Shown here: positions 10,936 through 20,329 of the stretch, piece by piece | How positions within the stretch are numbered: position 1 is the stretch's first letter | Layout of the letters: the number at the start of each line of letters is the position of its first letter | Translations under genes and position numbers: made by a program | DNA from: Atriophallophorus winterbourni | Lineage: Eukaryota; Platyhelminthes; Trematoda; Plagiorchiida; Microphallidae | Direction of reading: 5' to 3' | NCBI GenBank assembly: GCA_013407085.1 | Contig: JACCGJ010023306.1 | Coordinates: 32,395 to 96,394, forward strand | Length of the DNA: 64,000 nt | The notes under the pieces: model-generated | Told to the model about the DNA's origin: nothing | Database searches by the model: none | Seen by the model: the letters and a program-made list of their open reading frames with translations, nothing else

Positions 10936-11964
10936 ACCCTGGTGTAAAATGGGTACCGACAATAGTTGGGAAAATAATTGCGACAGCCTAGCACCCTGTT
11001 CGCGAATGCACATCAACTTTTTGAGCTAAGCGAATTGGTGATGAGCCACAACGAGCGCGCATTTTTTATACAGCTTTTGACTCGTTTATTTCCACCCGTA
11101 ATGAGCTACAACATGAATGCTTTTAAATGTTCTCATACGATTTTTTCTACCTCCATCTCGCACTTGAGTAAGTGGCGCTAACCGAATTTCAGAGGAAACT
11201 GATGCTGGCGACGAGTGTTTCCTGTTTTCTTTAAACTGTGCTCGAAACTTTCTGTATTTGCGGACACTGAATGTATGTGTATATATTTAACACCCATCGT
11301 GTTGCCCCTATGTTTTTAACACACCAAGCTTGACGTCTTGGAAATATTGTAAGACATTCTTCATTTGGATTGTTTGCCTTTAGCCCGGTTTACCAGGCGC
11401 TCTTGTGTCCCATACCCATATTCTTTCCATCTCTATCTGCGCCCAAGTTTGTTCCAGACCAATAGTTTTTTTGGTGTACTTTTGTTTGCATCAAAGGGTT
11501 CCACGTAAGATTTGTCTTGGCTATACTTCGGGTAGGTTTTAGAAGGCATCGAAAATCCAACTCTAGCGACGACGAAGTGGTAAGCTATCCGTGGGTTATT
11601 GCCCGATGCGTTCCATAAGTGTTCTGAAGTGCCTATTTGGAAATATCTTTAGCCGTTGGACGACCAACACTATCAACCTTCATGTTTCAGAACCGTACAT
11701 CGGCACAGGCTTGACCAACTTGTTGGATGCCTTCATTTTAGTAGTGGGATGCTGGATTTCCAACCTGCCATCACCTTTCAAATCGCTTAACTCCAATGGG
11801 GTAATTGGTTTCACAGAGTAACCGTTTATATCCTCGGTTATTGCTAACGAGGTTGTCTCTGTTTGTTGAGTTGGACCATGTTGCGCTAAAACTACTATTT
11901 ACACCACGATTGATTGGGTGCTAATAACGGCAACACAAACTGGTGTTAATATTGCCGAAAGATT

Positions 11965-12065
11965 GGCACGAAAGCTCAAGCCTGATCCAGACTAAGTCAC
12001 GCACAGTCAGAGACTGCACTTGGGCGATATTACTGTCAGATTGCCCAGGCCTAGATAGATATGCG
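11965..12065 (-). repeat. Dispersed ~235 bp repeat, copy 7 (reversed, partial)
   Basis: The only reverse-oriented member. Read on the minus strand it gives TATCTAGGCCTGGGCAATCTGACAG, then GTGCAGTCTCTGACTGTGCG and CTGGATCAGGCTT. Remnants of the left half lie at 11884-11960 but are strongly diverged. Confidence 0.6.
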
Positions 12066-12944
12066 AAATAGAGAATAAAGAAAGATTATATGACCATTGT
12101 TTTAGAGTGAATTGCGTATGAACGGAATATTTCACACTGCTAATGATCCAAATGTTTCATATTCAATTGAATCTGTCCAATCATATCTCTGCGCATAGTT
12201 CAATCGATGCGGTTGCGTGTCTAGGATGGGTCAACTAAATTGCAAAAATTCCACCGGAAACGAACCTAAATAGCAGCAGCCTTTGAAACGGTTGGATAAT
12301 TTTGCTGATTGTCACGTTGGTTAACCAGCGTTTCAGGCGAAAATAGCTGTCAGCCCAATTGCAGCAGACGATAAAATTGTCATCATTTTGTAACAACTCC
12401 GGCTCCATACGGAGATTTAGTTTTTTGGTCATGAAGTTTCGTTTGAAATTTCGGGTTAATCAGACACGTGCTTTTATTGATTAATTCATTGAATATTCCT
12501 ATTGCAAGAATCCACGAAATCTCAGGTTACCGCTTTCGCCGAATCTGTACAAACGGGTTTAACTGTATATAACTTCATATAAGCTCACGACTAGATAAAG
12601 GGTTTGTATTTGCGGGATTATTTATTACTGTTTTTCTTCCAAATGGAAATTAACAGCAATTTTAGTGATTGTTTTCAAGCTATATGATTTCGTAATCAAC
12701 TCCTGGTTGCATCATCAGACTTACGATCAAGTATCTGCGATTGAAATGCACTCCATAGCCTCGCGTGGTAGAATAATTCGTGTTTAACAAACAACTTTTC
12801 GCACATTTGCTGTATTGATGTGAAGCCCATCACGTGCGACCGCAATACGTATGATAATTACAGGACGTTGGCTATTCGTGACTTCTGTCCAAATCAACCA
12901 ATTTGATATAAAGATCAAGTGTCTTGTGGTGCCATATGGAATCT
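12066..12944. other. Unassigned stretch
   Basis: No repeat or RNA was identified. A 65-codon ATG-initiated frame on the minus strand (12432-12235) lacks splice or family support and is not called. Confidence 0.4.
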
Positions 12945-13520
12945 TGTTGTCCTCCTTCGGTCGATGTAGACCACAAATTTACGTTTTAATCGCATGATTT
13001 TATCATGCTGCACTGCTTTTCGAACGACTAAGCAGGCCGATTAGGAAGTAATAATCTATCCCGCAGCGATGAAGAGTACGCGGTCGATCGGTGTCAGTTG
13101 CACGCCCGCGGCGCGATCTACGTTTACCAGGCAGGAGCTGTATCTGCTCCCCCAGCTTGCAGGCGACGCTTTACACAATGCCTCTCAAGTAAGCGGTCAA
13201 GAGCAAGTTCTTCCCAACTAGTGGGATCAATTCAAAGTGCTTTCATACTTAAGTAATGTGTTGCTCACATCCCCATCCCTTTCATACTTCTATTACAAAC
13301 TTCTTTGTGCCGCAAGTACGGTCTGCACAATGGTCGATTTCCTGTAGACGTGACCAAGCCAACGTAGGTTGGGCTGACGTAGTAGGGTGAACATGTTCCG
13401 TAGAACAAATTTAGAATCATTTCAGCATTTGTCCATCCACGATATGTTCAAGATACAACGGATGCTTCGTAGAGGAAAAGCATTCAGCTTCCGTTCGCGT
13501 CTTGCGTGGTTGGTTTAGTT
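12945..13520 (-). pseudogene. LINE fragment, RT C-terminus with zinc finger (interrupted)
   Basis: On the minus strand this aligns by eye with the fragments at 28500-29040 and 32684-33185. It carries the segment equivalent to FHLRSIRRIL (near 13440-13480) and the 3' region encoding a CxxC...H-type finger. About 90 bp at 13225-13312 have no counterpart in the sister copies and contain GTGTTGCTCACATCCCC, a motif also at 49230-49250, so a small repeat has inserted. Stops are frequent. The family is an APE-type LINE encoding an endonuclease-reverse transcriptase with a terminal finger; the clade is not resolved. Confidence 0.55.
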
Positions 13521-14242
13521 TAGTTCCAGGTATGAATACCAATGTTCACATTTTGCTCGCTGCCCACCAGATGCTGCGATCCACAAAAATTTTAGTCATC
13601 CCGGAGCCAACTCAAATGGCAATTTATAAATAGTGACGAAATTAATAGTGATCATAGTACCGTGGTCGAAGTTTAGAAATAAAATCTGGATTCGCATCCG
13701 CGCTTATCGCTCTGCCAACCAACGATCGTGATTTGTTATGAATATGAATGAACAGCAAGTGAAAGAGGTGAACTATTCAAAATCATGGAAAACTTGTTGG
13801 TGGTGACGATGATAACACATGTCCCCGTCCACCGGGCGTGTTTTGTTGTGTTTGCTGTCGTCAATTATACCGGGATCATATTACCGATAAAATAGTCGGT
13901 TAATTAATTTTTCACTACCAACAAACCTTTCGGGAGAGGAGAAGTGTTGACATGTTTACTTCCACCATTTTTCACGAGTTCTGTCCTTCAATCATTATTC
14001 GATATCAAGCTTGAACTGTGTCTCAATATGATTATTCGTCCTTATCCCGTTTGAGTGACACGTGCGTTTAATTGTGATTGGTGTATCGTTCCTTGCGTTG
14101 CGTTACAATCTAATTTGTCGCATTTGCTGCTCTAGTATGGGTATATCAACACCTTCAAATCTCGACGCTGTTGCACGCTGGTAATAAAGTGTTTGAAAAC
14201 ATGGCGATTCAGATTACTACAATAACCAGTTTCTAAGTGGTC
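13521..14242. other. Unassigned stretch
   Basis: No coding frame, RNA or repeat is recognised between the LINE fragment and the PLE terminal repeat. Confidence 0.4.
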
Positions 14243-14583
14243 TGACCTGCACCGCTCGTGTATTCATAATACAAAGAAATTTGAGTGCAATCGGTTAGAG
14301 TAGATTTTGCGTAACGATTCACTTCTGACACACAAGCTTCGCCAGTCCTAGGGTGATATTCAGGACAGGGAACACGATTATGTAGTAGTCAACCCACCAC
14401 CACTGATTTGATCTTACCGCTAAACAGCATATAGTACGCGTACAGTGTGTCACGTCTCGTGGGAATGACCAGGATCAGTGGTCGATTTTCCTACTAGTGT
14501 GTATCCACATCCATCTAATACAAATCAAGGTCGGTTGACACTACGGCTCACATACGTAAAAGTACATAACTAAGGATAATTAA
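14243..14583 (-). mobile_element. Solo Penelope-like element terminal region (pLTR)
   Basis: About 340 bp matching, in the same order, the non-coding 3' regions of the PLEs at 30640-31040 (minus) and 31700-32125 (plus). Landmarks on the plus strand are CGTGTATTCATAATACAAAG, GAGTGCAATCGGTTAGA, CTGACACACAAGCTTCG, CAACCCACCACCACTGATTTG, GTGTCACGTCTCGTGGG, and TACGTAAAAGTACATAACTAA. Read on the minus strand it includes a decayed hammerhead-like core (see findings). No coding sequence remains. Confidence 0.72.
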
Positions 14584-15204
14584 GGAAGCAGTGGACAACA
14601 ATTGTGTTAGGACTGAATATTTTCTTCATGATCAAAATGATGGTCCTCTCCTCTCATGTTGCAGATCACTCATTAAAATTACACTTAAGTGGCACATTAT
14701 CGGGCGAACCTCAGTTGAATCTTCTAGGTTGTCGGAAAGTAATCATCACGTTAATTTCGCTTGATTTAAAATTGAAAAATACATTGAGGTTTTTCACTAA
14801 TTAATTCATCAATTTTCTGGTTGCACTCATGTCACAGCCTAGACAATTACCACGAGAAACGCTCGTTAAATTATACTCTTGCTGTGACCATTCTACATTC
14901 ATCACGGTGGTCTGGGGTTTAATAATTGAGTGCCACACCCTTTTCGTACTATTTAACGTCAAAATTTAATTTGGCAAAATTTAATATCACTTCTCCGAGG
15001 CCCTATGGTTTAAAGAACGTTTCATGTATTGACTGCCTTTGACACGAACTAATGAACGAAATTTTTAATTGAATTTCTCATTTAACCAATTTTCACTAGC
15101 AGGACTGTGTTCATCTAACATAGAGGCCCAATGTGTCGGTACTATGGTCATGATGTTATTGCTTTACACTGCGCGCAATAAACTTGCTAATCTTTAGCAA
15201 AAAT
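14584..15204. other. Unassigned stretch
   Basis: A pyrimidine tract plus GCAG at 14641-14664 followed by GT at 14739 could bound a 74 nt exon, but two frames stay open and nothing supports it further. Otherwise empty. Confidence 0.35.
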
Positions 15205-15295
15205 GATCATTTACATGCATTTCCACAGACACACCTCGACTATTTTCTTGCTGTTTTCACTCATCAGGTATGGACAGTAAGATTAGGATCCGCAT
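15205..15295 (-). mobile_element. Hammerhead (retrozyme-like) repeat fragment, inverted
   Basis: Minus-strand piece of the same repeat that follows on the plus strand. Reading from 15295 down it gives CATGCGGATCC, CTACTGTCC-like sequence, CTGATGAGTGAAAACAGCAA and then a degenerate GAAAA in place of GAAAC. The ribozyme core box CTGATGA is intact but the second half of the core is mutated. It joins its plus-strand partner at a GCATGC. Confidence 0.6.
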
Positions 15296-15680
15296 GCCCA
15301 AACCGGTCGTGGAAATGCATGCAAATTAGCATTTTTGTTCATGTTTATGTGTCTAGCCCCATTATACATGCGTTTGGGTACATGCGATTGACCAGGTTGG
15401 CCGTGTCAACTTTATCCAACGGTGGCATACAAGCTCAACCTGTTTTCCTTTCTTCCACTGTTTCAAGTACATGCGGATCCTTATCCTACTGTCCCTACCT
15501 GATAAGTGCAAACAGCACGGAACCGGTTGTGTGTGTGATGGAAATGCATGCAAATGAGCATTTTCGTTCATGATCATGGGTTTTGAACACTATCTACGTG
15601 TTTGGGTACATGTGATTGAACAGGTTCGTCGTGCAAACTTATCCAACAGTGGCATACAAGCACAACTTGTTTGCTAAACT
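15296..15680 (+). mobile_element. Hammerhead (retrozyme-like) repeat, about 1.7 tandem units
   Basis: The ribozyme 3' half AAACCGGTC|GTGG occurs at 15300-15312. Its equivalent GGAACCGGTT|GTG is at 15519-15531, giving a 220 bp unit between cleavage positions 15308 and 15528. A second, truncated unit follows to 15680. Both units share GGAAATGCATGCAAAT, GTTTGGGTACATG, ATCCAAC.GTGGCATACAAGC. The ribozyme at 15503-15535 is damaged: CTGATAA for CTGATGA and GGAAC for GAAAC. No ORF is conserved between units. Confidence 0.68.
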
Positions 15681-16062
15681 TTGTTTTCTACGTCCGTTTT
15701 CGGCAATTGTGCTAAACATTTGGCAACCTGTACTTGTTAGACCAATCAAGTAATTTTTATGAAAATAAATTGAATAGAAATCTGTAAAAGAAAGTTTGCG
15801 TAAACGGTTTGTTGTTCCACCAGATGCTTCGTCAGACTAAATGGGAAAGTTGCTCCGCTCTGGTATACCGATCAATCAATGTTATCCCTTTCTTGTATTG
15901 ATTCTAATATTAACGCCTTAATAGATGGAAAATTTGACGAAGGTTGGGATACAAACCCGAAAATATATTATCAAACATTGCCGAGCTAATGTTTATCATA
16001 TCATTATATTGTGAGTATTGCAAGTGGTACATACTTCTAGGTATTTACTACACCATTTTCAG
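15681..16062. other. Unassigned stretch
   Basis: Nothing recognised except the pyrimidine-rich run ending in CATTTTCAG at 16054-16062, which precedes the candidate exon. Confidence 0.4.
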
Positions 16063-16289
16063 AATTTTGGGAGGTAATATTGATGCTGGCTCACTTCACG
16101 TTCACTAATTACACAACATTGGCGCAAGACGTTGAAATATTGCAAATCTATTCTGACTGGCTACAGCATTCGTTACTCAAACTAATGTGTTGTTTCTTGC
16201 ATACCCTGCATCGTTATGTGCGAAATGACCAGCTTATTTACGTGATCGATCAAACGCTGTCCGAAATAGTTCAAGGCGAGTTGGCGTGA
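16063..16289 (+). CDS. Candidate exon of an unrecognised gene
   Basis: Follows a good acceptor (CACCATTTTCAG) and stays open in one frame from 16063 to TGA at 16287-16289. The encoded peptide (FWEVILMLAHFTFTNYTTL..., then LLKLMCCFLHTLHRYVR, ending VQGELA) is leucine-rich and predicted helical, with well-mixed codon use unlike the surrounding A+T-rich spacer. I do not recognise the family. It may be a terminal exon; an internal donor before the stop is not obvious. Upstream exons were not found with confidence. It could also be a chance ORF. Confidence 0.38.
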
Positions 16290-17094
16290 CGTTTGTCTTC
16301 AAATCGCATTTCGACTCTCCTGGTATGTAGCCAGTGACACCTGGCCGGACAATTAGCTAAATGCGAGACCAAATCACGGCTGGAATGTTGGCATAAAGGT
16401 TGTCCGGAATGAGAACAGCTTAAAACGAGGAGGCTAGCCAAATGCCGAACGTGTAGACACGAGATACCTTGTTTGTTCGCAATCATTTTGCAATTATCGC
16501 TTGTGTAAGGAGCCGCTCATTTCGCGCTTAGGTTCTCGGTCAATTTGATTGGTATACAACAAAGAAGACGACAAATGTTGATAAACTCTTGCAAACAACG
16601 ATGCCGAGTTTAAGTAGGATATTATCGCTAAAAGTACTGTGGTGAATATTTGACATCGATTTCTTGCATTTCATCTGAAGAGAATTTACGCGAAATATAG
16701 GTGTTCAGCAAATATTTTCGCTGAAACATCCAGTTAAATACAATTTAGGAAGTTTCAGCGTTCTTAAATAAATATTCATTCTTTAGATGAGCAGATACCT
16801 ACTAGACCACACAATACACGTGTTGGCGAGATATTCAAACAAATATCACCTTTCAAAGGTAAATGTCATCATAGAATTGAGTTGCTTGAGGATCTTCTCA
16901 ATCTGCCCTACGCTTAGCGACAGTCATTAATCAATGTGGTCTTGTTTATCTTTTGGGATGGATTAAAAACTCGAAAATAACATGTTATTGCACAATATAT
17001 TGACCGATTTTAAGACGGAACAAATAGCCAGTGCTGTAAAATAAAGTTCTACGCAAACAACTAGTTTTCGCTTCGGGCACCAGGAATTCAACAG
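16290..17094. other. Unassigned stretch
   Basis: No recognisable gene, repeat or RNA. It ends in AATTCAACAG, the acceptor of the next candidate exon. Confidence 0.4.
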
Positions 17095-17236
17095 ACCAAG
17101 ACAGAATATCGAACACAATTATTGGGGCTCAATCAGCACACCCTCTTGGACTTAATGAAGGCCAGTGCAAAGCCTAAGAATGTCAACTCCCGTAGACGAA
17201 GGTGTATCATATGCCAAGCGAGTGAAAGCAATGAAG
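17095..17236 (+). CDS. Candidate internal exon of an unrecognised gene
   Basis: 142 nt bounded by TTCAACAG and a strong donor GAAG|GTCAGT. Only one frame is open: it begins TKTEYRTQLLGLNQHTLLDL and contains a basic run followed by two closely spaced Cys (SRRRRCIICQ), ending in phase 1 after SNE. The other two frames hit stops. Charged and helical with a possible bipartite basic signal; no family recognised. The outgoing phase matches an AG at 17324-17325. Confidence 0.45.
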
Positions 17237-17325
17237 GTCAGTTCACGATAGATTACGCGATCGTGAAAATTGATTCTTCAGTTGAATATTTTTAATTATC
17301 ATTCAATATTAGGTATAACTATAAG

Positions 17326-17510
17326 CTAGAAAAATGTTTATCCGCAACATTTTCGAAGGCCACATTATGGATATCTCTATCTTATCTATTTTGCTGATCG
17401 CATTTATACCATTCTTAATGAATCCGACTGATTTAGCGTGGTTTGATGCTGCCCAATTGAACATAAACGTTTTCGATGTTTTATTTTGGGTGATTAGATG
17501 TGTGATTTAA
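17326..17510 (+). CDS. Candidate terminal exon with a membrane-like segment
   Basis: Entering in the phase left by the 17095-17236 exon gives ...E-A-RKMFIRNIFEGHIMDISI, a hydrophobic stretch SILLIAFIPFLM, then PTDLAWFDAAQLNINVFDVL and a stop at 17508-17510. The acceptor (ACTATAAG) has a weak pyrimidine tract. The ATG at 17335 could alternatively open a stand-alone short ORF. No family recognised; the phase match is the main support. Confidence 0.3.
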
Positions 17511-18864
17511 TCAATTTCCTGAAAATTTTGCATATTTTGTTTTATTACTCAATGCCAAATACTAAGATTCTTAAAAGTTAATTGAGTAATCGATCATCAC
17601 AAAGTGCAACTTTTAGGTTATTTACAATACTCAGAGTGACGATTTGCAGTTCGATGTAGAATTTCGGAACATTGATGGGATCCGGTTTCAGAATGTGCAC
17701 AGAATAAGAAAATACCAAACTGACCAAATGTACCGAGCACCGGTAAAATACAGCCGTCAATTGCGACCTGTGAGAATGATAGAGCTCTCATTTTAGCCTT
17801 GAGATGTAGAATGATTCTGGTGTGCACATAGGAAATACACACAACGAGCATCATCAATGGCTTGATTAGAACAAGAATCGCGTTGAAAAGGTCATTGAAA
17901 CAGAAGGGTTTATAAGCTGCGAATTTGAGCTGAGCATTTACCACATGAGGAATTTTAGTGTACTGCATGGTGGCATTCATTTTTCTACTCTCTCTCTAAA
18001 GTTACAAAGCATAACTTGGAACGTGTTTTAAAGCTTGAAATTTGTGTCAGTCGCTATTATCCTCAGTACGTCCCTTCCATAGAAGTGTGTGAAACGTACA
18101 TAAGCGCATCATACACAGGCTGATGAATTTGGTTCAATGTCATTCAATTTGCCTGGAATTGAGTAAATATTTGGTTTTTCACCATACATCTTGAATACCC
18201 ATAATACTAAAGGCAAGATGCGGTTAAAATGGGGTCATGTTGAGAATTAGTACACTTGCGCCCTGAGAATCTTGCATGCGACTTGTGAAACCAGCACAAG
18301 TTAATCAAGTTATTTAACTTAAATTTGATTATTTATTCGCAGCTCCCTCAGTAGCGCGCACCTACTATGAATGCTCACAGGATAGCACACACCTATAGTC
18401 AATGTTCATTCTGCACCTAGCACTACTGATGGGATTATTTGGCGCATGCTTTTCAACTATAAGGTGACTCAAACCTTTCACCGTTGCTTGGTAAATGCGT
18501 ATGATAAAGCTATGCCACCACAGTGTTACCGCAATCATTACAGCAATATAGAATTTTCAAAACAAATGTTCGCTACGCGTTGTCCACTTATTTTAAGATG
18601 CGAGCAGCGTTAGTGCTATAAAACATTTAAATAAACATTTTATACAGTATTGATTGGCTATTTATTGCATTTAGCATAAGAATACATGTGATTCTAGCGA
18701 GAGTTGATTAGAAAACAGTTTTGGTTTGAGTATGTTCTTCATTTATTCTTTATCTGCTGTACCAAACCGATTCCTTTAACAATTTTGGGGTCTGTACAAT
18801 GGTAATTTCAAACTAACTGTTCGCTGTAAAGCGATTTCAACCAACATCGTTGTAAACAAATTTT
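17511..18864. other. Unassigned stretch
   Basis: A minus-strand frame of 120 codons (17980-17618) has a hydrophobic segment and an internal CTCACAG acceptor-like site, but codon pattern and splice context are not convincing. No repeat family was recognised. Confidence 0.35.
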
Positions 18865-19101
18865 TTAGGTCGCTGGAAAATCTAAGCTTATTGAGGTGGC
18901 TCTTTCAGGAAAAAACGATAAAAAGCTCGACGGAAAGAATTGAATCTCGTCACAATCTCTCGAACCTTGATCATTCATCACTTGAATGAAGGGCTTACAG
19001 CGTTCAAGGGTCGATTTACGGAAGCAATCTTTATGATTTTCAGATAGAGTAAAAGCTTCATCGGGTTCGATGTGTACTTTTTTGAAAATCGTTTTCAGTT
19101 C
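18865..19101 (-). CDS. Candidate terminal exon of an unrecognised minus-strand gene
   Basis: On the minus strand ATTCCCAG ends at 19102 and is followed by 78 codons open to TAA at 18865. The peptide starts ELKTIFKKVHIEPDEAF, continues through a charged Cys-containing region (HKDCFRKSTLERCKPF) and ends ISLDFPAT. It has balanced charged residues and a sensible codon mix, unlike random A+T-rich sequence. No domain recognised. The next exon-like segment on this strand is at 20230-20305. Confidence 0.5.
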   Translation of the reverse strand, partial: ELKTIFKKVHIEPDEAFTLSENHKDCFRKSTLERCKPFIQVMNDQGSRDCDEIQFFPSSFLSFFPERATSISLDFPAT

Positions 19102-20229
19102 CTGGGAATAGATTAAATAACGTCAGCTCAAGCTAACCATCTAAGCTCTACTTTAACTTGTTAATTCAATCTGTTTGTATTTTACGATGCTATGCCCCAA
19201 GAAACGTTGGCTATACATTAAGGTATGGAAACAAATGTAGTGATATTGGTTTAAGATATTTCATTTAATAATTCTTGTTCTCGTGTGAATAAGATCCATC
19301 ATTGATGCATAGATTAATGATCCTCCCGCGTTTTGACAGAAGCCGACACATATTGAGATCAAACTCAATTTTGTGTAACTAGTCAACTAACACGTTTAAG
19401 CTATCTCCGGTGAATACTTTGTTCTTGCTGGTGGAAAATTCGCATTGTTGTTTTTGACATTTATCCTACGTGTTGTTCGAATATAATCACTGAAAGCACA
19501 TTTATTTTACGAACATCGCAAGGTTTATGTCGACAGCATGTATTCGAGCTGAAAATTACAGTTTTCCCGAAAAAGGCTTCCGATAGTATAGTTGACGCTT
19601 GTTTTTCCGTAATTCAATCATGTTTGCTTACGAATACTTATCACGGAGTAAGATATCCACAAGAGGCTTTAAAACACACCGAAATCAGTATTTTAGTCTA
19701 CCTGAGACAGTAGTCGACTAGGTTATACTCGGTATCCGAAGAGATTGAAACCGATGGTTGATTGTAAATGGGATATCACAATAAACTATGTTCATTTACC
19801 CGATGCAATGTATTCTTCAGGTCGCTAAAAAAATTTTCTCTTCAAGCCAATAAGTCACGTTGGGTGTGCACTAATCTCTAGTTTTATTTGATCGAAACAG
19901 TGAAGTTGATATGAGACCCGTCACTAGGAGGGTTGTGGGCTGTTACTATTAATTTTCTGACGGTGTCATTACTCATTTTGCACCTATTCGCAGTAAACAC
20001 TTGTTTTACAAATGTGCGATTGTATCGTCGAATGAAACTTTATGAACGCAAATATGTAAACCACTGCACTACGGCAGCTGCTCTTGCTGACCGTTGATAT
20101 TTTATCTACAATAATCGATATCTACTGGTATTACATCACAAGCGAACGATGATTTCAGACTCCACACTGGCTATTCTCTACAACTCGGGAATTAATTTCT
20201 ATCTCATCATAAAAAGTGATATAACTTAC
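19102..20229. other. Probable intron(s) of the minus-strand gene
   Basis: Lies between two exon-like segments. A donor-like CAG|GTAGAC (minus strand, about 19699) and an open stretch upstream of it were seen, but no acceptor defines an exon. Nothing else stands out. Confidence 0.3.
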
Positions 20230-20305
20230 TATGCCATAAAGTAAGGTATTTAATTAGCAAGAGCTTCATACCATATTCATGATCAGCGTGTAGTTGCTCC
20301 AAACA
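20230..20305 (-). CDS. Candidate internal exon of an unrecognised minus-strand gene
   Basis: 76 nt with acceptor TTTTAACTCCAG (ending at 20306) and consensus donor GTAAGT (20229-20224). Only one of three frames is open; it reads CLEQLHADHEYGMKLLLIKY plus five residues and leaves in phase 1. The canonical splice sites on both ends and the single open frame make chance unlikely. The family is not recognised. The 3' end of a CR1-like LINE lies only about 25 bp upstream, so that insertion sits right behind the acceptor's branch-point region. Confidence 0.55.
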
Positions 20306-20329
20306 CTGGAGTTAAAACTGAACAGGTTA

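Noticed and set aside
14243..14583. Solo LTR of a retrovirus-like element
   Set aside because: No TG...CA ends, primer site or polypurine tract. The sequence equals the 3' region of the Penelope-like elements, which are not LTR retrotransposons.
14665..14738. Possible 74 nt exon with a good pyrimidine tract and AG
   Set aside because: Two frames stay open, the donor AAA|GTAATC is weak and no linked exon was found. It overlaps no known motif.
15296..15680. CRISPR-like or satellite array
   Set aside because: Only about 1.7 units with no spacers. The units are delimited by hammerhead cores, which fits a retrozyme-like element better.
17618..17980. 120-codon minus-strand ORF with a hydrophobic stretch
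   Set aside because: No signal peptide context, family match or consistent splice sites. It probably occurs by chance, although an internal CTCACAG acceptor keeps it from being excluded fully.
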